Part shown: positions 46,601 through 54,451 of the stretch, in pieces
How positions within the stretch are numbered: the first letter of the stretch is position 1
Layout of the letters: each line of letters opens with the position of its first letter
NCBI GenBank assembly: GCA_017519885.1
Contig: JAFWRO010000049.1
Span: 20,884 to 84,883 of the forward strand
Reading direction: 5' to 3'
Origin: Liminaster sp017519885
Lineage (GTDB): Bacteria; Bacteroidota; Bacteroidia; Bacteroidales; UBA3663
Length of the DNA stretch: 64,000 nucleotides
Made by a program: the position numbers and the translations under genes
Notes under the pieces: generated by a model
Told to the model about the DNA's origin: nothing
Database searches by the model: none
What the model saw: the letters and a program-made list of their open reading frames with translations, nothing else

Positions 46601-46866
46601 TCGAATGCAGGCTTGAAGAAGTCGCTCCGGTAGTCGACGGCATCGCGTTGCCAGCGGAACTTCCAGTCGCCATTGATGCTCAGGTAACGGGTCGATGCCT
46701 CGGGTGCAAGCATCGATGCTTCGACCGACTCGTAGCCAAAGAAAGTGGTGTGCATGGGCAGACGATTGACGGCATTGACCTCGGGGTCCTGCCATTCCTT
46801 GAAGGTCTGGGCACTGGCAGCGGTGGCCAAAATACCCAAAGCAAATAGCAATAATTGATGTTTCAT
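43657..46866 (-). CDS. GH2 beta-galactosidase (LacZ-type)
   Basis: 1069 residues with a signal peptide (to TAASAQ), so a periplasmic LacZ-like enzyme. The five-domain GH2 plan is visible: sugar-binding jelly roll (FFGYESVEASM ... NGDWKFRW), Ig-like domain, barrel with acid/base E461 in GNEAGYG and nucleophile E535 in IQCEYAHAMGNS, then the large C-terminal beta-sandwich (YYGRGPVETYCDRKDSENLGIY). It removes beta-linked galactose from side chains. Around residues 631-645 a surface linker reads EGSKGLEGSKGSKG, produced by an in-frame 9-bp tandem repeat. It starts the minus-strand part of the PUL and its stop is 48 bp before the regulator start. Confidence 0.9.
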   Translation of the reverse strand: MKHQLLLFALGILATAASAQTFKEWQDPEVNAVNRLPMHTTFFGYESVEASMLAPEASTRYLSINGDWKFRWQRDAVDYRSDFFKPAFDDADWKTIPVPGCWELYGYGDPQYTNIAYAWARQHENTPPFVPADNNHVGYYRHEVMIPADWKGQQVILHIGSASSCMYLWVNGRFVGYSEDSKLSAEFDLTRYVVPGKKALIAIQMFRWCDGTYLEDQDFFRYAGICRDSWLFAQPRQHISDIRVTPDLDATYTNGILNVDVKTTGGKVKLELLDRQGKVVVDGIATGKPVMFIVDNPLKWTAETPNLYTLRATLTDASGKVLQVVPVRVGFRKIEVKDAQVHINGQSILIKGADRHELDPDGGYVVSRDRMLQDVQIMKQFNLNAVRTCHYPDDPYWYDLCDEYGLYVVAEANIESHGMGYGEKTLAKHPGYHLAHLERNQRNVQAQFNHPSIIFWSLGNEAGYGPNFADAYDWIKADDPSRLVQYEGAVRGISDGVVSQQDAKTDIFCPMYADYAFSEAYGRNDANIKPFIQCEYAHAMGNSEGGFKEYWDLYRQYPKLQGGFIWDFVDQSLRWTNSKGRQIWAYGGDFNTTDQHDGNFCDNGLISPDRKPNPHMYEVGYYYQNIWTSIVEGSKGLEGSKGSKGSVTLEILNEYRFRDLSNYRMEWELLRNGEAVCTGTVGQIKAAPQQKALVTIPLDEVDDCAEWLLNVKYVLKRSEPLLKAGSVMAHQQLALTGPVACSYRSNPNTPITLTHNETADRLTISGQHFVVGFDKQTGLIDRYEANGVKLLAEGAQFKPNFWRAPTDNDFGANLQRKYAAWNNPELRLVSFEFDEAEEGCEVRTVLEIESVAVRLALTYTIDGEGAVRVDEKMTVDPAQQRRVDRVRFQRISPRDAPIAEGERSTEASDLFRFGMQLPMPESMELIKYYGRGPVETYCDRKDSENLGIYESTVTQEFYPYIRPQENGNHVDLRWWRVTDATGRGVMVVADEPFSASALHYTIESLDEGFEKRNLHSPDVDPSPITNLCIDQKQMGLGCVNSWGALPREEYFVKYADRRFTFTLIPCRLR
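44933..44977. repeat. 9-bp-period repeat inside the GH2 gene (family CCCTTCGAA)
   Basis: Five 9-mers: CCTTTTGAA, CCCTTCGAA, CCCTCCAAA, CCTTTCGAA, CCCTCCACT. On the coding strand they are read as (S/L/E)-(K/E)-G tripeptides. Near-identical to the tract at 59628-59654. Confidence 0.88.
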
Positions 46867-47040
46867 GATTTATGATTTTTTATTAAAAATGTCTTTCAAT
46901 CGCTGCAAATATAATCATTTTTATTCAAACTTTGCATGATGTCGAAAAAAAATAACGATTTTTGACTCTGTTTTTTGCTTTTTTCAACTAAATAGGTTAT
47001 CTTTGCATCGTTAAATGCATGCACATATACGACCTTGGCG
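46867..47040. promoter_or_regulatory. Divergent promoter region of GH2 and GH43
   Basis: For GH43 (+): TTTG at 46974-46977, 20 bp, TATCTTTG at 46998-47005. For GH2 (-): TATATTTG at 46913-46906 without a well-placed TTG. The intervening DNA is very AT-rich. Confidence 0.65.
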
Positions 47041-48084
47041 ATGAAAAAACATACCCTACCTCTTATACTTTTGGCCCTCATTGGGCTTATGATGTCGCTC
47101 AGCAGTTGCAAAGGTCCCGTTTCGGAAGAGACGGCCTACGTCTTCACCTCGTTCCGCGAACCCTCCACACAGGGTCTGCAGTACCTTTATAGCCTCGACG
47201 GGCTGCATTGGGACACGCTGCCGGGCATCTGGCTTCGGCCGATGGTGGGCAACGACACCACCTACGTCGATGCTTGGACGGGGCAGGTGCAGGCGCCGAA
47301 ATACTATCCCGACGAGCGTGTGATGCGCGACCCCAGCATCGTCCGTGGGCCCGATGGTACGTTCCACCTCGTCTGGACCACCCAATGGATGGGCAGCCGC
47401 GGTTTCGGCTATTCCTCTTCGCCCGACCTGATCCATTGGTCGGAGCAGCGTGTCATCGACGTGATGGGCGACATCCCGACCAACAACGTCTGGGCTCCTG
47501 AACTTTTCTACGATGAGGAGCAGAAACAATTCCTGATCGTCTGGTCGTCGCAAATTGATCCGCGCACCTATACCACCGCCGACACGCTGGGCACCAACAG
47601 TTGCCACCGCATGTGGTACACCACAACGCGCGACTTCGAGACCTTTGCTCCCGCCCAGCGCTATTATGACCCCGGTTTCAACAGCATCGACGGCTATCTG
47701 CTACGGCGCGGACCGAAGGACTATGTCCTCGTCGTCAAGGACAACCGCAAGCCGGGATTCAGCAACCTCTTCTGCGTCTTCAGCGACTCGCCCTACGGCC
47801 CATTCCACACCGCCGACAATGCCCCCTCCGGCACCACTCCAACCACGACCTTCGGCCGCACCTATTCCGAAGGACCCTGCGCCCTCCAGTTGGGTGACGA
47901 GTGGATCATCTACTTCGACCAATACCATCCGCAGGAATACGGCGCCGTAGCTACCCGCGACTTCCTGACCTTCACTCCCATCCCCGAACGCATCAGCGTG
48001 CCCGCAAACCACAAGCATGGCACCATCGTCCAAGTGAGCCGCAAGCAGCTCGATGCGTTGCTGGAATATGCAAAAATGCACTGA
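47041..48084 (+). CDS. GH43-family lipoprotein (five-bladed propeller glycosidase)
   Basis: 347 residues from the ATG at 47041. The lipobox is LSSC (cysteine about 23). The GH43-type propeller is recognised from RDPSIVRGPDGTFHLVWTT (candidate general base Asp), NNVWAPELFYDEEQKQFLIVWSS and RTYSEGPCALQLGDEWIIYFDQY (candidate acid Glu). Members act as alpha-L-arabinofuranosidases, beta-xylosidases or related enzymes; the subfamily cannot be told. The first 90 residues carry an extra N-terminal strand pair before the usual catalytic Asp blade. It is divergent from GH2 and only 28 bp before the hybrid sensor gene, so it could belong to either PUL; its promoter region is shared with GH2. Confidence 0.72.
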   Translation: MKKHTLPLILLALIGLMMSLSSCKGPVSEETAYVFTSFREPSTQGLQYLYSLDGLHWDTLPGIWLRPMVGNDTTYVDAWTGQVQAPKYYPDERVMRDPSIVRGPDGTFHLVWTTQWMGSRGFGYSSSPDLIHWSEQRVIDVMGDIPTNNVWAPELFYDEEQKQFLIVWSSQIDPRTYTTADTLGTNSCHRMWYTTTRDFETFAPAQRYYDPGFNSIDGYLLRRGPKDYVLVVKDNRKPGFSNLFCVFSDSPYGPFHTADNAPSGTTPTTTFGRTYSEGPCALQLGDEWIIYFDQYHPQEYGAVATRDFLTFTPIPERISVPANHKHGTIVQVSRKQLDALLEYAKMH

Positions 48085-48112
48085 AAAAACACCGACCATT
48101 TATTTCTAAACA

Positions 48113-51067
48113 ATGTTTGCCCTGAAAACCTCAACATTGACCAAATCTTATATAGTAACTATAGGATTTATAGTCGCTATTGGATTTGCAGCCTTTCTGC
48201 TGAGTTCCTGCACTTCGTCTCGGGAACCACGATACCGCATCGGCGTGTCGCAATGCTCCGAGGGACCTTGGCGCGCGAAACAGAACGCCGAGATGGAACG
48301 CGAACTGCTCCTGCACGATGGTATCTCGATGGAACTGATCTGTTGCCACGACAATAGCCAGCAGCAAATCGAGGACATCCATAACTTCATCAATCAAAAG
48401 GTCGATCTTATTATCGTCTCGCCTAACGAACCCGAAGACGTCACCCCCGCCGTGGCCGAAGCATACGATGCCGGAATTCCTATCGTGGTCTTCGACCGTC
48501 AGGTCATCGGCGACAAATACACCGCCATAGTGAGTGGTGACAACGAAGGTGCGGGGCGTCTTTTGGCCCGTTATGCAATGAGCCAATCGCTTCTCCCGGA
48601 CGCGACTGAAAGGAGCAACCCTTTCCAGAGATGCAATATCCTTGAACTCACGGGCCTCATGACTACCACGCCTGCCCAAATGCGTCATCGAGGCATCGTC
48701 GAGGAACTTAAAGACTATCCCCAGGCGAAACTGCTGGCCTCCGTCGATGTACATTGGTCGGGCGATGACGCGGCAGCCATGATGGATTCCCTGCTAACCT
48801 GTTATCCCGATGTTGATGTCGTCGTCGCCCATAGCGACTGGATAGCTACATTTGCCAAGGCCAAGGCCAACGAACTGAAACCCGGCAACCACATCCGTTT
48901 TGCAGGCATCGATGGCATCGTGGGACCAGGCGAAGGCATTGAAGCCATCGAACTGGGCCGTCTCGATGCTACGGCTACCTACCCAACGGGTGGCGACATC
49001 ATCATGCAGACCGCTATCCGCATCCTCGAAGGCGAACCCTATGAAAAGGAGACGCTACTCGAAAGCCACCTCGTCTCGTCGGTACAGGAGGCAATGCTCA
49101 CCAGCAGTATGCAACGTGCCATCGACAAGGAAGCGGACGACATTCGCGCGTTGAAAAGCCGCATGGATTACTATTGGCAGCTCCACAGCCTCGAAAAGGC
49201 CTTGAGCCGCTCACTGGGAGCCCTCCTGGTGCTCGCCCTTGGCTTCATACTGACGCTCTACCTCTTCTACCGCGTCAGTCGCCGCACCGGCCAGAGCCTC
49301 ACCCGTCAGCGTGCCACCCTCAAGGAACAGCGCGACCAACTGCTCGCCCTGACCCGAGAACTCGAGGAGGCCAACAATGCCAAGATGAACTTCTTCACCA
49401 ACGTCAGCCATGACTTCCGCACACCGCTGACGCTCATCTCCGCACCCATCGAGCAACTTTCGAAAGACGAGCGCCTGCAAGATCCCAAGCAAAGGCAACT
49501 CCTGCAGCTGGCACAAAGGAACATCGGCTTACTACGCCGACTGGTGAACCAGATTCTCGATTTCCGCAAGGCCGAAAGCGGCAAAACTTCGCTCGACCTG
49601 CAACCCATCGACCTGAGTTCGCTTCTCTCGGCATGGACCGACTCGTTCCAGGGATTGGCAGCGAAGAAGCAGATACAGCTCACCTACGAAACGCGAGGCA
49701 AGGACTTCCAGACCATGGCCGATGAGGCCAAGATGGAACGAATCTTCTACAACATCATGGGCAATGCCTTCAAGTTCACTCCCGATGGTGGCAGCATCAG
49801 CGTCTCCCTCGCTCATACGGGCGATAAATATATAATGTGTATCGGTGACACCGGTCCGGGCATTCCCACAAGCGATATCCAGAAGATTTTCGACAGCTAT
49901 TACCAGGTGGGCTCCCGTCGTTTCGAGGGAACAGGCCTCGGCCTGGCGCTCGCCAAGAACTTCGTGGAACTGCACGGTGGCACCATTCGCGCCGAAAATC
50001 AGCCAAAGGGTACAGGCTCCGTCTTCACCATCACCCTTCCCGCAAGACCCATTGGCGAAGGCCAGCAGACCATTCCTTTCATCCCAAACGACCTAAGCAA
50101 CTTGACGAACCTGGATAATCCGGGGTCTCCGAATGCCCTCCCATCAGCCCTCGACCTCGACATGCTCGAAGCACAGGAGGACCTCACCACCAGCGACGAC
50201 GAGCCCAAGCCCATCGCGCTCATCATCGACGATAATCACGATATCCGTCTCTTCCTGCGCACATTATTGTCCGACAAGTATCGTGTCCTCAGTGCCGCCA
50301 ATGGAGAAGAAGGTCTGCGCAAGGCACAAGAGACGGTGCCCGACATCATCATCTGCGACGTCATGATGCCCGTGATGGACGGTCTGGAATGCTGCCGCAG
50401 GCTCAAGACCACGCCTGCCACAAGCCACATCCCCGTGCTGATGCTCACGGCCTGCTCGATGGACGAACAGCGCGTGCGCGGCCTTGAGGAAGGGGCCGAT
50501 GCCTACATTGCCAAGCCGTTCAGTTCGGCCGTGCTCCTTGCCCAGATGGATTCGCTCATCAGCAATCGTGCCAGGGTCAGGGAGTCGGTTGCCCCGATTG
50601 CAGGCAGCATATCCACAAAGCCCGATGCGCCTGTCGCTGCCGACAAGCCATCACCAAAGGGCCCCAACACTTCCGCACCTTCCCTCGGACGCGACCAGAA
50701 GGAGCCTGCCGCAGCCCCCGTGCCCCCACGCATATCGAAATACGACGAGGAGTTCCTCGAAAAACTGCACCAGCTCATCGAGCGGAACCTCAGCAACGAG
50801 AACTACTCCATCGAGCTTCTCGCTTCGGACATCTGCCTGAGCCGCACCCAGCTGTTCCGCAAGTGCAAGGCGCTCACAGGAGCGAGTCCCGTCGAACTGC
50901 TGCGCAACACACGCCTTGACATTGCTCGCCAACTGCTGGCCGAAGGCAAGGGCAGTGTGGCTGAGGTTGCATCCCAGGTGGGTTTCGCCGATGCTTCATA
51001 TTTCACCCGTTGCTACAAGGCATATTTCGGCACCACACCACACGAAATGAACAGACAAAAGTACTGA
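48113..51067 (+). CDS. Hybrid two-component sensor/regulator with periplasmic-binding-protein sensor (BT1754-like)
   Basis: 984 residues. An N-terminal hydrophobic segment (about 11-30) is encoded by a 9-bp repeat and followed by LLSSC. Residues about 38-330 form a type I periplasmic sugar-binding fold (IGVSQCSEGPWRAKQNAEMERELL, VDLIIVSPNEPEDVTPAV, GIPIVVFDRQVIGDKYTAIVSGDNEGAG). A membrane helix is at about 364-385, HisKA has H433 in NVSHDFRTPLTL, HATPase has NIMGNAFKFTPDGG, DTGPGIP and GTGLGLAL, the receiver has D749 in IICDVMMPVMDG, and an AraC HTH is at the C-terminus. This architecture is that of the B. thetaiotaomicron fructose sensor controlling fructan use. The downstream SusCD and GH32 genes fit. 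It probably senses fructose in the periplasm. Confidence 0.9.
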   Translation: MFALKTSTLTKSYIVTIGFIVAIGFAAFLLSSCTSSREPRYRIGVSQCSEGPWRAKQNAEMERELLLHDGISMELICCHDNSQQQIEDIHNFINQKVDLIIVSPNEPEDVTPAVAEAYDAGIPIVVFDRQVIGDKYTAIVSGDNEGAGRLLARYAMSQSLLPDATERSNPFQRCNILELTGLMTTTPAQMRHRGIVEELKDYPQAKLLASVDVHWSGDDAAAMMDSLLTCYPDVDVVVAHSDWIATFAKAKANELKPGNHIRFAGIDGIVGPGEGIEAIELGRLDATATYPTGGDIIMQTAIRILEGEPYEKETLLESHLVSSVQEAMLTSSMQRAIDKEADDIRALKSRMDYYWQLHSLEKALSRSLGALLVLALGFILTLYLFYRVSRRTGQSLTRQRATLKEQRDQLLALTRELEEANNAKMNFFTNVSHDFRTPLTLISAPIEQLSKDERLQDPKQRQLLQLAQRNIGLLRRLVNQILDFRKAESGKTSLDLQPIDLSSLLSAWTDSFQGLAAKKQIQLTYETRGKDFQTMADEAKMERIFYNIMGNAFKFTPDGGSISVSLAHTGDKYIMCIGDTGPGIPTSDIQKIFDSYYQVGSRRFEGTGLGLALAKNFVELHGGTIRAENQPKGTGSVFTITLPARPIGEGQQTIPFIPNDLSNLTNLDNPGSPNALPSALDLDMLEAQEDLTTSDDEPKPIALIIDDNHDIRLFLRTLLSDKYRVLSAANGEEGLRKAQETVPDIIICDVMMPVMDGLECCRRLKTTPATSHIPVLMLTACSMDEQRVRGLEEGADAYIAKPFSSAVLLAQMDSLISNRARVRESVAPIAGSISTKPDAPVAADKPSPKGPNTSAPSLGRDQKEPAAAPVPPRISKYDEEFLEKLHQLIERNLSNENYSIELLASDICLSRTQLFRKCKALTGASPVELLRNTRLDIARQLLAEGKGSVAEVASQVGFADASYFTRCYKAYFGTTPHEMNRQKY
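48151..48186 (+). repeat. 9-bp-period repeat encoding the sensor's N-terminal membrane segment (family TATAGTAAC)
   Basis: Units TATAGTAAC, TATAGGATT, TATAGTCGC, TATTGGATT in frame, giving the hydrophobic tripeptides of YIVTIGFIVAIGF. Related to the intergenic tract at 33220-33290. Confidence 0.8.
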
Positions 51068-51283
51068 AAAGAGACGAATATTACACCCATAGCAGGACAC
51101 ATGTTGCATCCGCAAGCGGACACATGTTGCAAAATCAGAGGTTGAGACATATTTTTTATATGTTGCAACCTCTTTTCTATTTTTTATAAAAATATAAGCC
51201 TATCTTTGCCGCACGAAAACACCACAAATTTGAAAAACTTCATTCCAAATACACTTTTCATACATCTTTAATATTTAATCACA
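51068..51283 (+). promoter_or_regulatory. Regulatory region of the fructan SusCD operon
   Basis: The core ACATGTTGCA occurs at 51099-51108 and 51122-51131 (23 bp apart; flanked by GGAC in both), with a variant ATATGTTGCA at 51158-51167. The third copy also forms a stem with GAGGTTG upstream (51140-51146 pairing with CAACCTC at 51165-51171). A -7 box TATCTTTG lies at 51201-51208 with no TTG at the usual distance. The repeats are placed where an AraC-type activator would bind, so this is a likely site for the hybrid sensor. Confidence 0.65.
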
Positions 51284-54200
51284 ATGAAGAAATTCAAAGT
51301 TCTGATTTCAGGTTTAGTCCTGGCTCTCCTTTGTACCATGAGCACATTGGCACAGGTGCAGGTGAGCGGCACAGTGACAGACAATGTACTGGGCGAACCG
51401 ATCATCGGTGCCTCAGTAGTTGAAGTAGGTACCACGAATGGTACGATCACCGACCTCGACGGCAACTTCACGTTGCAAGTCAAGTCGGGCGCACAGCTCC
51501 AGTTCAGCTTCGTGGGTTATGTGACACAAGTCCTCGCAGCTGCTTCCAACATGAACGTGGTCCTCTCCGAGGATAACGAGCTGCTCGAAGAAGTTGTGGT
51601 CACCGGTTATACCACTCAGCGTAAGGCCGACCTCACCGGTTCGGTGGCTGTTGTGCAAACCAAAGGCCTCAAGACCTCGAGCGACACTGACCCGATGCGC
51701 GCCCTCCAAGGTAAGGTTGCTGGTATGACCATCACTTCCAATGGTTCGCCTGCTGCCACCGCTACCGTCCGCATCCGTGGTATTGGTTCGTTCAACTCCA
51801 ACCAGGATCCTCTCTACGTTATCGATGGTGTGCCCACCACTTCGGCCCTCAACACCCTCAACATGAACGACATCGAGTCGATGCAGGTTTTGAAGGACGC
51901 CGCTTCGGCCTCTATCTATGGTAGCCGCGCTGCCAATGGTGTCATCATCATCACCACCAAGAGCGGCAAGAAGGACCAGAAGGTAAAGGTTGACTTCACC
52001 GCTTCTGCTCAGGCTTCGTTCTACAACAGCCAGTCGAAGATGAAACTCAGCAACACCTATCAGTATGCTACCACCATGGCTCAGGCCGCCCTCAACGATG
52101 GCCTCGATCCTGTCATCTACGCTCAGAACTACGGTCTGAACCTCAATGCCGCCAATGGCCTGCCCATCACCGCTTATGATCCTGCTACAGGTCAGAATGT
52201 GAATTTCACCGTTGGTGGTCTCTACAATGGTTACATCAACGCCAATCAGACCATGATCTTCAGTGACACCGACTGGCTCGACGCTATCAGCCGCACCGGC
52301 TTCACCCAGAGCTACGACGTCTCCATCAGCCATGGTACCGACAAGAGCACCCAGATGTTCAGCGTAGGTTACAAGAAGGCCAACGGTATCTTGAAGTACA
52401 CCGACTTTGAGAACATCGCTGTCCGCATGAACAGCACCTACAACATCAATAAGGTTGTCAGCGTGGGCGAGAACTTCACCCTTACCTATAGCGACCAGGT
52501 GGATTGCCAGCCTCTCGAGAACGCGCTCAAGATGTCTCCTACCGTTCCTGTGTATGAGAAGGACGGTGTGACCTTCGGTGGCCCTGTCGGTGGTATGTCC
52601 GACCGTCAGAACCCACTCCGCGAGCTCTACCAGAACCGTGACAACCGCCTCACCATGTGGCGTCTCTTCGGCAATGGCTACATCAACCTCAAGCCCATCA
52701 AGGGTCTCGACATCCGCTCGAACTTCGGTCTTGACTACAATGCTTCGTTCATCCACTCGATGACCTACACCTTCGTCAGCGATATCGTACGCGAAGATAC
52801 TCCAAAGACTGGCGTCGGCCAGACCAACGACCTGAAGTGGAACTGGTCAACCACCGCCAACTATCTCGTACCGCTCCCAGAGGATCATACCCTCACTGTA
52901 CTCGGTGGTGTGGAACTCTACAAGCAGCAGGTTATCGACATCAGCGGTAACGCTGAGGAGTTCGCTGTTGAAAACGCCCTCTACATGTGGCCTTCCGCTG
53001 CAACAGGCACTCAGAAACTCTATGGTGGCCAGGCCGGTTACACCCTCGTTTCCCTCTTCGGCAAACTTGACTACAACTGGCACGACCTCTTGCTCGCAAG
53101 CTTCACCATCCGTCGCGACGGTTCCAGCCGTTTCGGTAAGAACAACCGCTACGGTACCTTCCCCGCCGCTTCTCTCGGTTATCGTCTCTCGAAGCACCTC
53201 CATCAGGATTGGCTCGACGACCTCAAGCTCCGTGCTTCATGGGGTCAGACCGGTAACCAGGCCATCGCCAACTCGGCACGCTACACCATCCTTACCGCCG
53301 ACTACGGCTCGGGCCGCGATGCTTCGACCGCATACGACCTCAAGGCTGAAGGCTCAGGCACCTATCCCAGCGGCTACCGTGTAACCCAGACCGGTAACGA
53401 CAACATCAAGTGGGAGACTGCCACTCAGTACAACGTCGGTCTCGACTATGCATTCTTCAGCAACAGCCTCTACGGCACTGTTGATGCCTACGTCAAGAAG
53501 GTGAAGGACATGCTTATCAATCCTGCTTACCTCGGATCGGTAGGTGAAGGTGGCGCCAGCTGGCAGAACGGTCCTTCTCTTGAGAACAAGGGTATGGAGT
53601 TCACCGTTGGCTATCGCAACAAGACTCCATTCGGCATGACCTACAACATCAATGCCAACCTCGACTTCTTCCGCAACAAGGTTACCTATCTCCCCGAAAC
53701 CACTACCGGTTCTTACGCACACACCGCTTACGAGAACCTCGTAGAAGCCAAGGTTCCTTACGGCTCAATCGTAGGTTATGTAGTTGATGGCCTGTTCCAG
53801 TCGCGCGACGAAGTGCTCGCCAGCGGTCAGGAGAATGCCCGCCTTGGTGGTCTCAAGTATGCCGACCTCGATGGCAACGGCATCATCAACAGCAACGACC
53901 AGACTTGGATCTTCAACCCAGTGCCCGACTTCAGCTACGGTCTCAACATCGAGCTTGGCTACAAGAGCTTCGACTTCGCCATGTTCTGGCAGGGTGTTCA
54001 CGGACAGGACGTTTACAACGGACAGAAGTTCCAGACCGACTTCTTCAGCCTCACCGACCCAGGTTCGAACAAGGGTTCGCGTATGATGGATGCCTGGACG
54101 CTCGGCAACACCAGCAGCTCTATCCCCGCCCTCACCACTTCGAACGTAGGTGACGAAGGCCGCACCTCCAGCTACTTCGTTGAGAATGGTGGTTACCTCA

Positions 54201-54403
54201 AGCTCCGCAGCCTCCAGTTCGGCTACAGCCTTTCGGAGAAACTCCTCAAGAAGGCACATATGAGCAACGCCCGCGTATATGTAAGCGGCAACAACCTCCT
54301 GACCATCAAGTCAAGCAGCCTCACCTGCTCTGATCCTGAGAACCCAGGTTGGGCTTACCCAATCGCTACCTCTGTCAGCCTTGGCATCCAGCTCGGCTTC
54401 TGA
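51284..54403 (+). CDS. SusC/RagA-family TonB-dependent transporter (fructan PUL)
   Basis: 1039 residues with a signal peptide (to STLAQ). The CarboxypepD_reg-like domain (VQVSGTVTDNVLGEPIIGASVVEVGTTNG) is followed by LLEEVVVTGYTTQRKADLTGSV (plug opening; note GYTT instead of the usual GYGT), the plug with DGVPTTSALNTLNMNDIESMQVLKDAASASIYGSRAANGVIIITTKSG, and the barrel ending in SLGIQLGF. It imports fructo-oligosaccharides together with the SusD product 48 bp downstream. Activation by the upstream hybrid sensor is likely. Confidence 0.95.
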   Translation: MKKFKVLISGLVLALLCTMSTLAQVQVSGTVTDNVLGEPIIGASVVEVGTTNGTITDLDGNFTLQVKSGAQLQFSFVGYVTQVLAAASNMNVVLSEDNELLEEVVVTGYTTQRKADLTGSVAVVQTKGLKTSSDTDPMRALQGKVAGMTITSNGSPAATATVRIRGIGSFNSNQDPLYVIDGVPTTSALNTLNMNDIESMQVLKDAASASIYGSRAANGVIIITTKSGKKDQKVKVDFTASAQASFYNSQSKMKLSNTYQYATTMAQAALNDGLDPVIYAQNYGLNLNAANGLPITAYDPATGQNVNFTVGGLYNGYINANQTMIFSDTDWLDAISRTGFTQSYDVSISHGTDKSTQMFSVGYKKANGILKYTDFENIAVRMNSTYNINKVVSVGENFTLTYSDQVDCQPLENALKMSPTVPVYEKDGVTFGGPVGGMSDRQNPLRELYQNRDNRLTMWRLFGNGYINLKPIKGLDIRSNFGLDYNASFIHSMTYTFVSDIVREDTPKTGVGQTNDLKWNWSTTANYLVPLPEDHTLTVLGGVELYKQQVIDISGNAEEFAVENALYMWPSAATGTQKLYGGQAGYTLVSLFGKLDYNWHDLLLASFTIRRDGSSRFGKNNRYGTFPAASLGYRLSKHLHQDWLDDLKLRASWGQTGNQAIANSARYTILTADYGSGRDASTAYDLKAEGSGTYPSGYRVTQTGNDNIKWETATQYNVGLDYAFFSNSLYGTVDAYVKKVKDMLINPAYLGSVGEGGASWQNGPSLENKGMEFTVGYRNKTPFGMTYNINANLDFFRNKVTYLPETTTGSYAHTAYENLVEAKVPYGSIVGYVVDGLFQSRDEVLASGQENARLGGLKYADLDGNGIINSNDQTWIFNPVPDFSYGLNIELGYKSFDFAMFWQGVHGQDVYNGQKFQTDFFSLTDPGSNKGSRMMDAWTLGNTSSSIPALTTSNVGDEGRTSSYFVENGGYLKLRSLQFGYSLSEKLLKKAHMSNARVYVSGNNLLTIKSSSLTCSDPENPGWAYPIATSVSLGIQLGF

Positions 54404-54451
54404 TATGACTAACATTCAGTTTTCAAAACCTCACTAAAAAAAGATAGTCAA

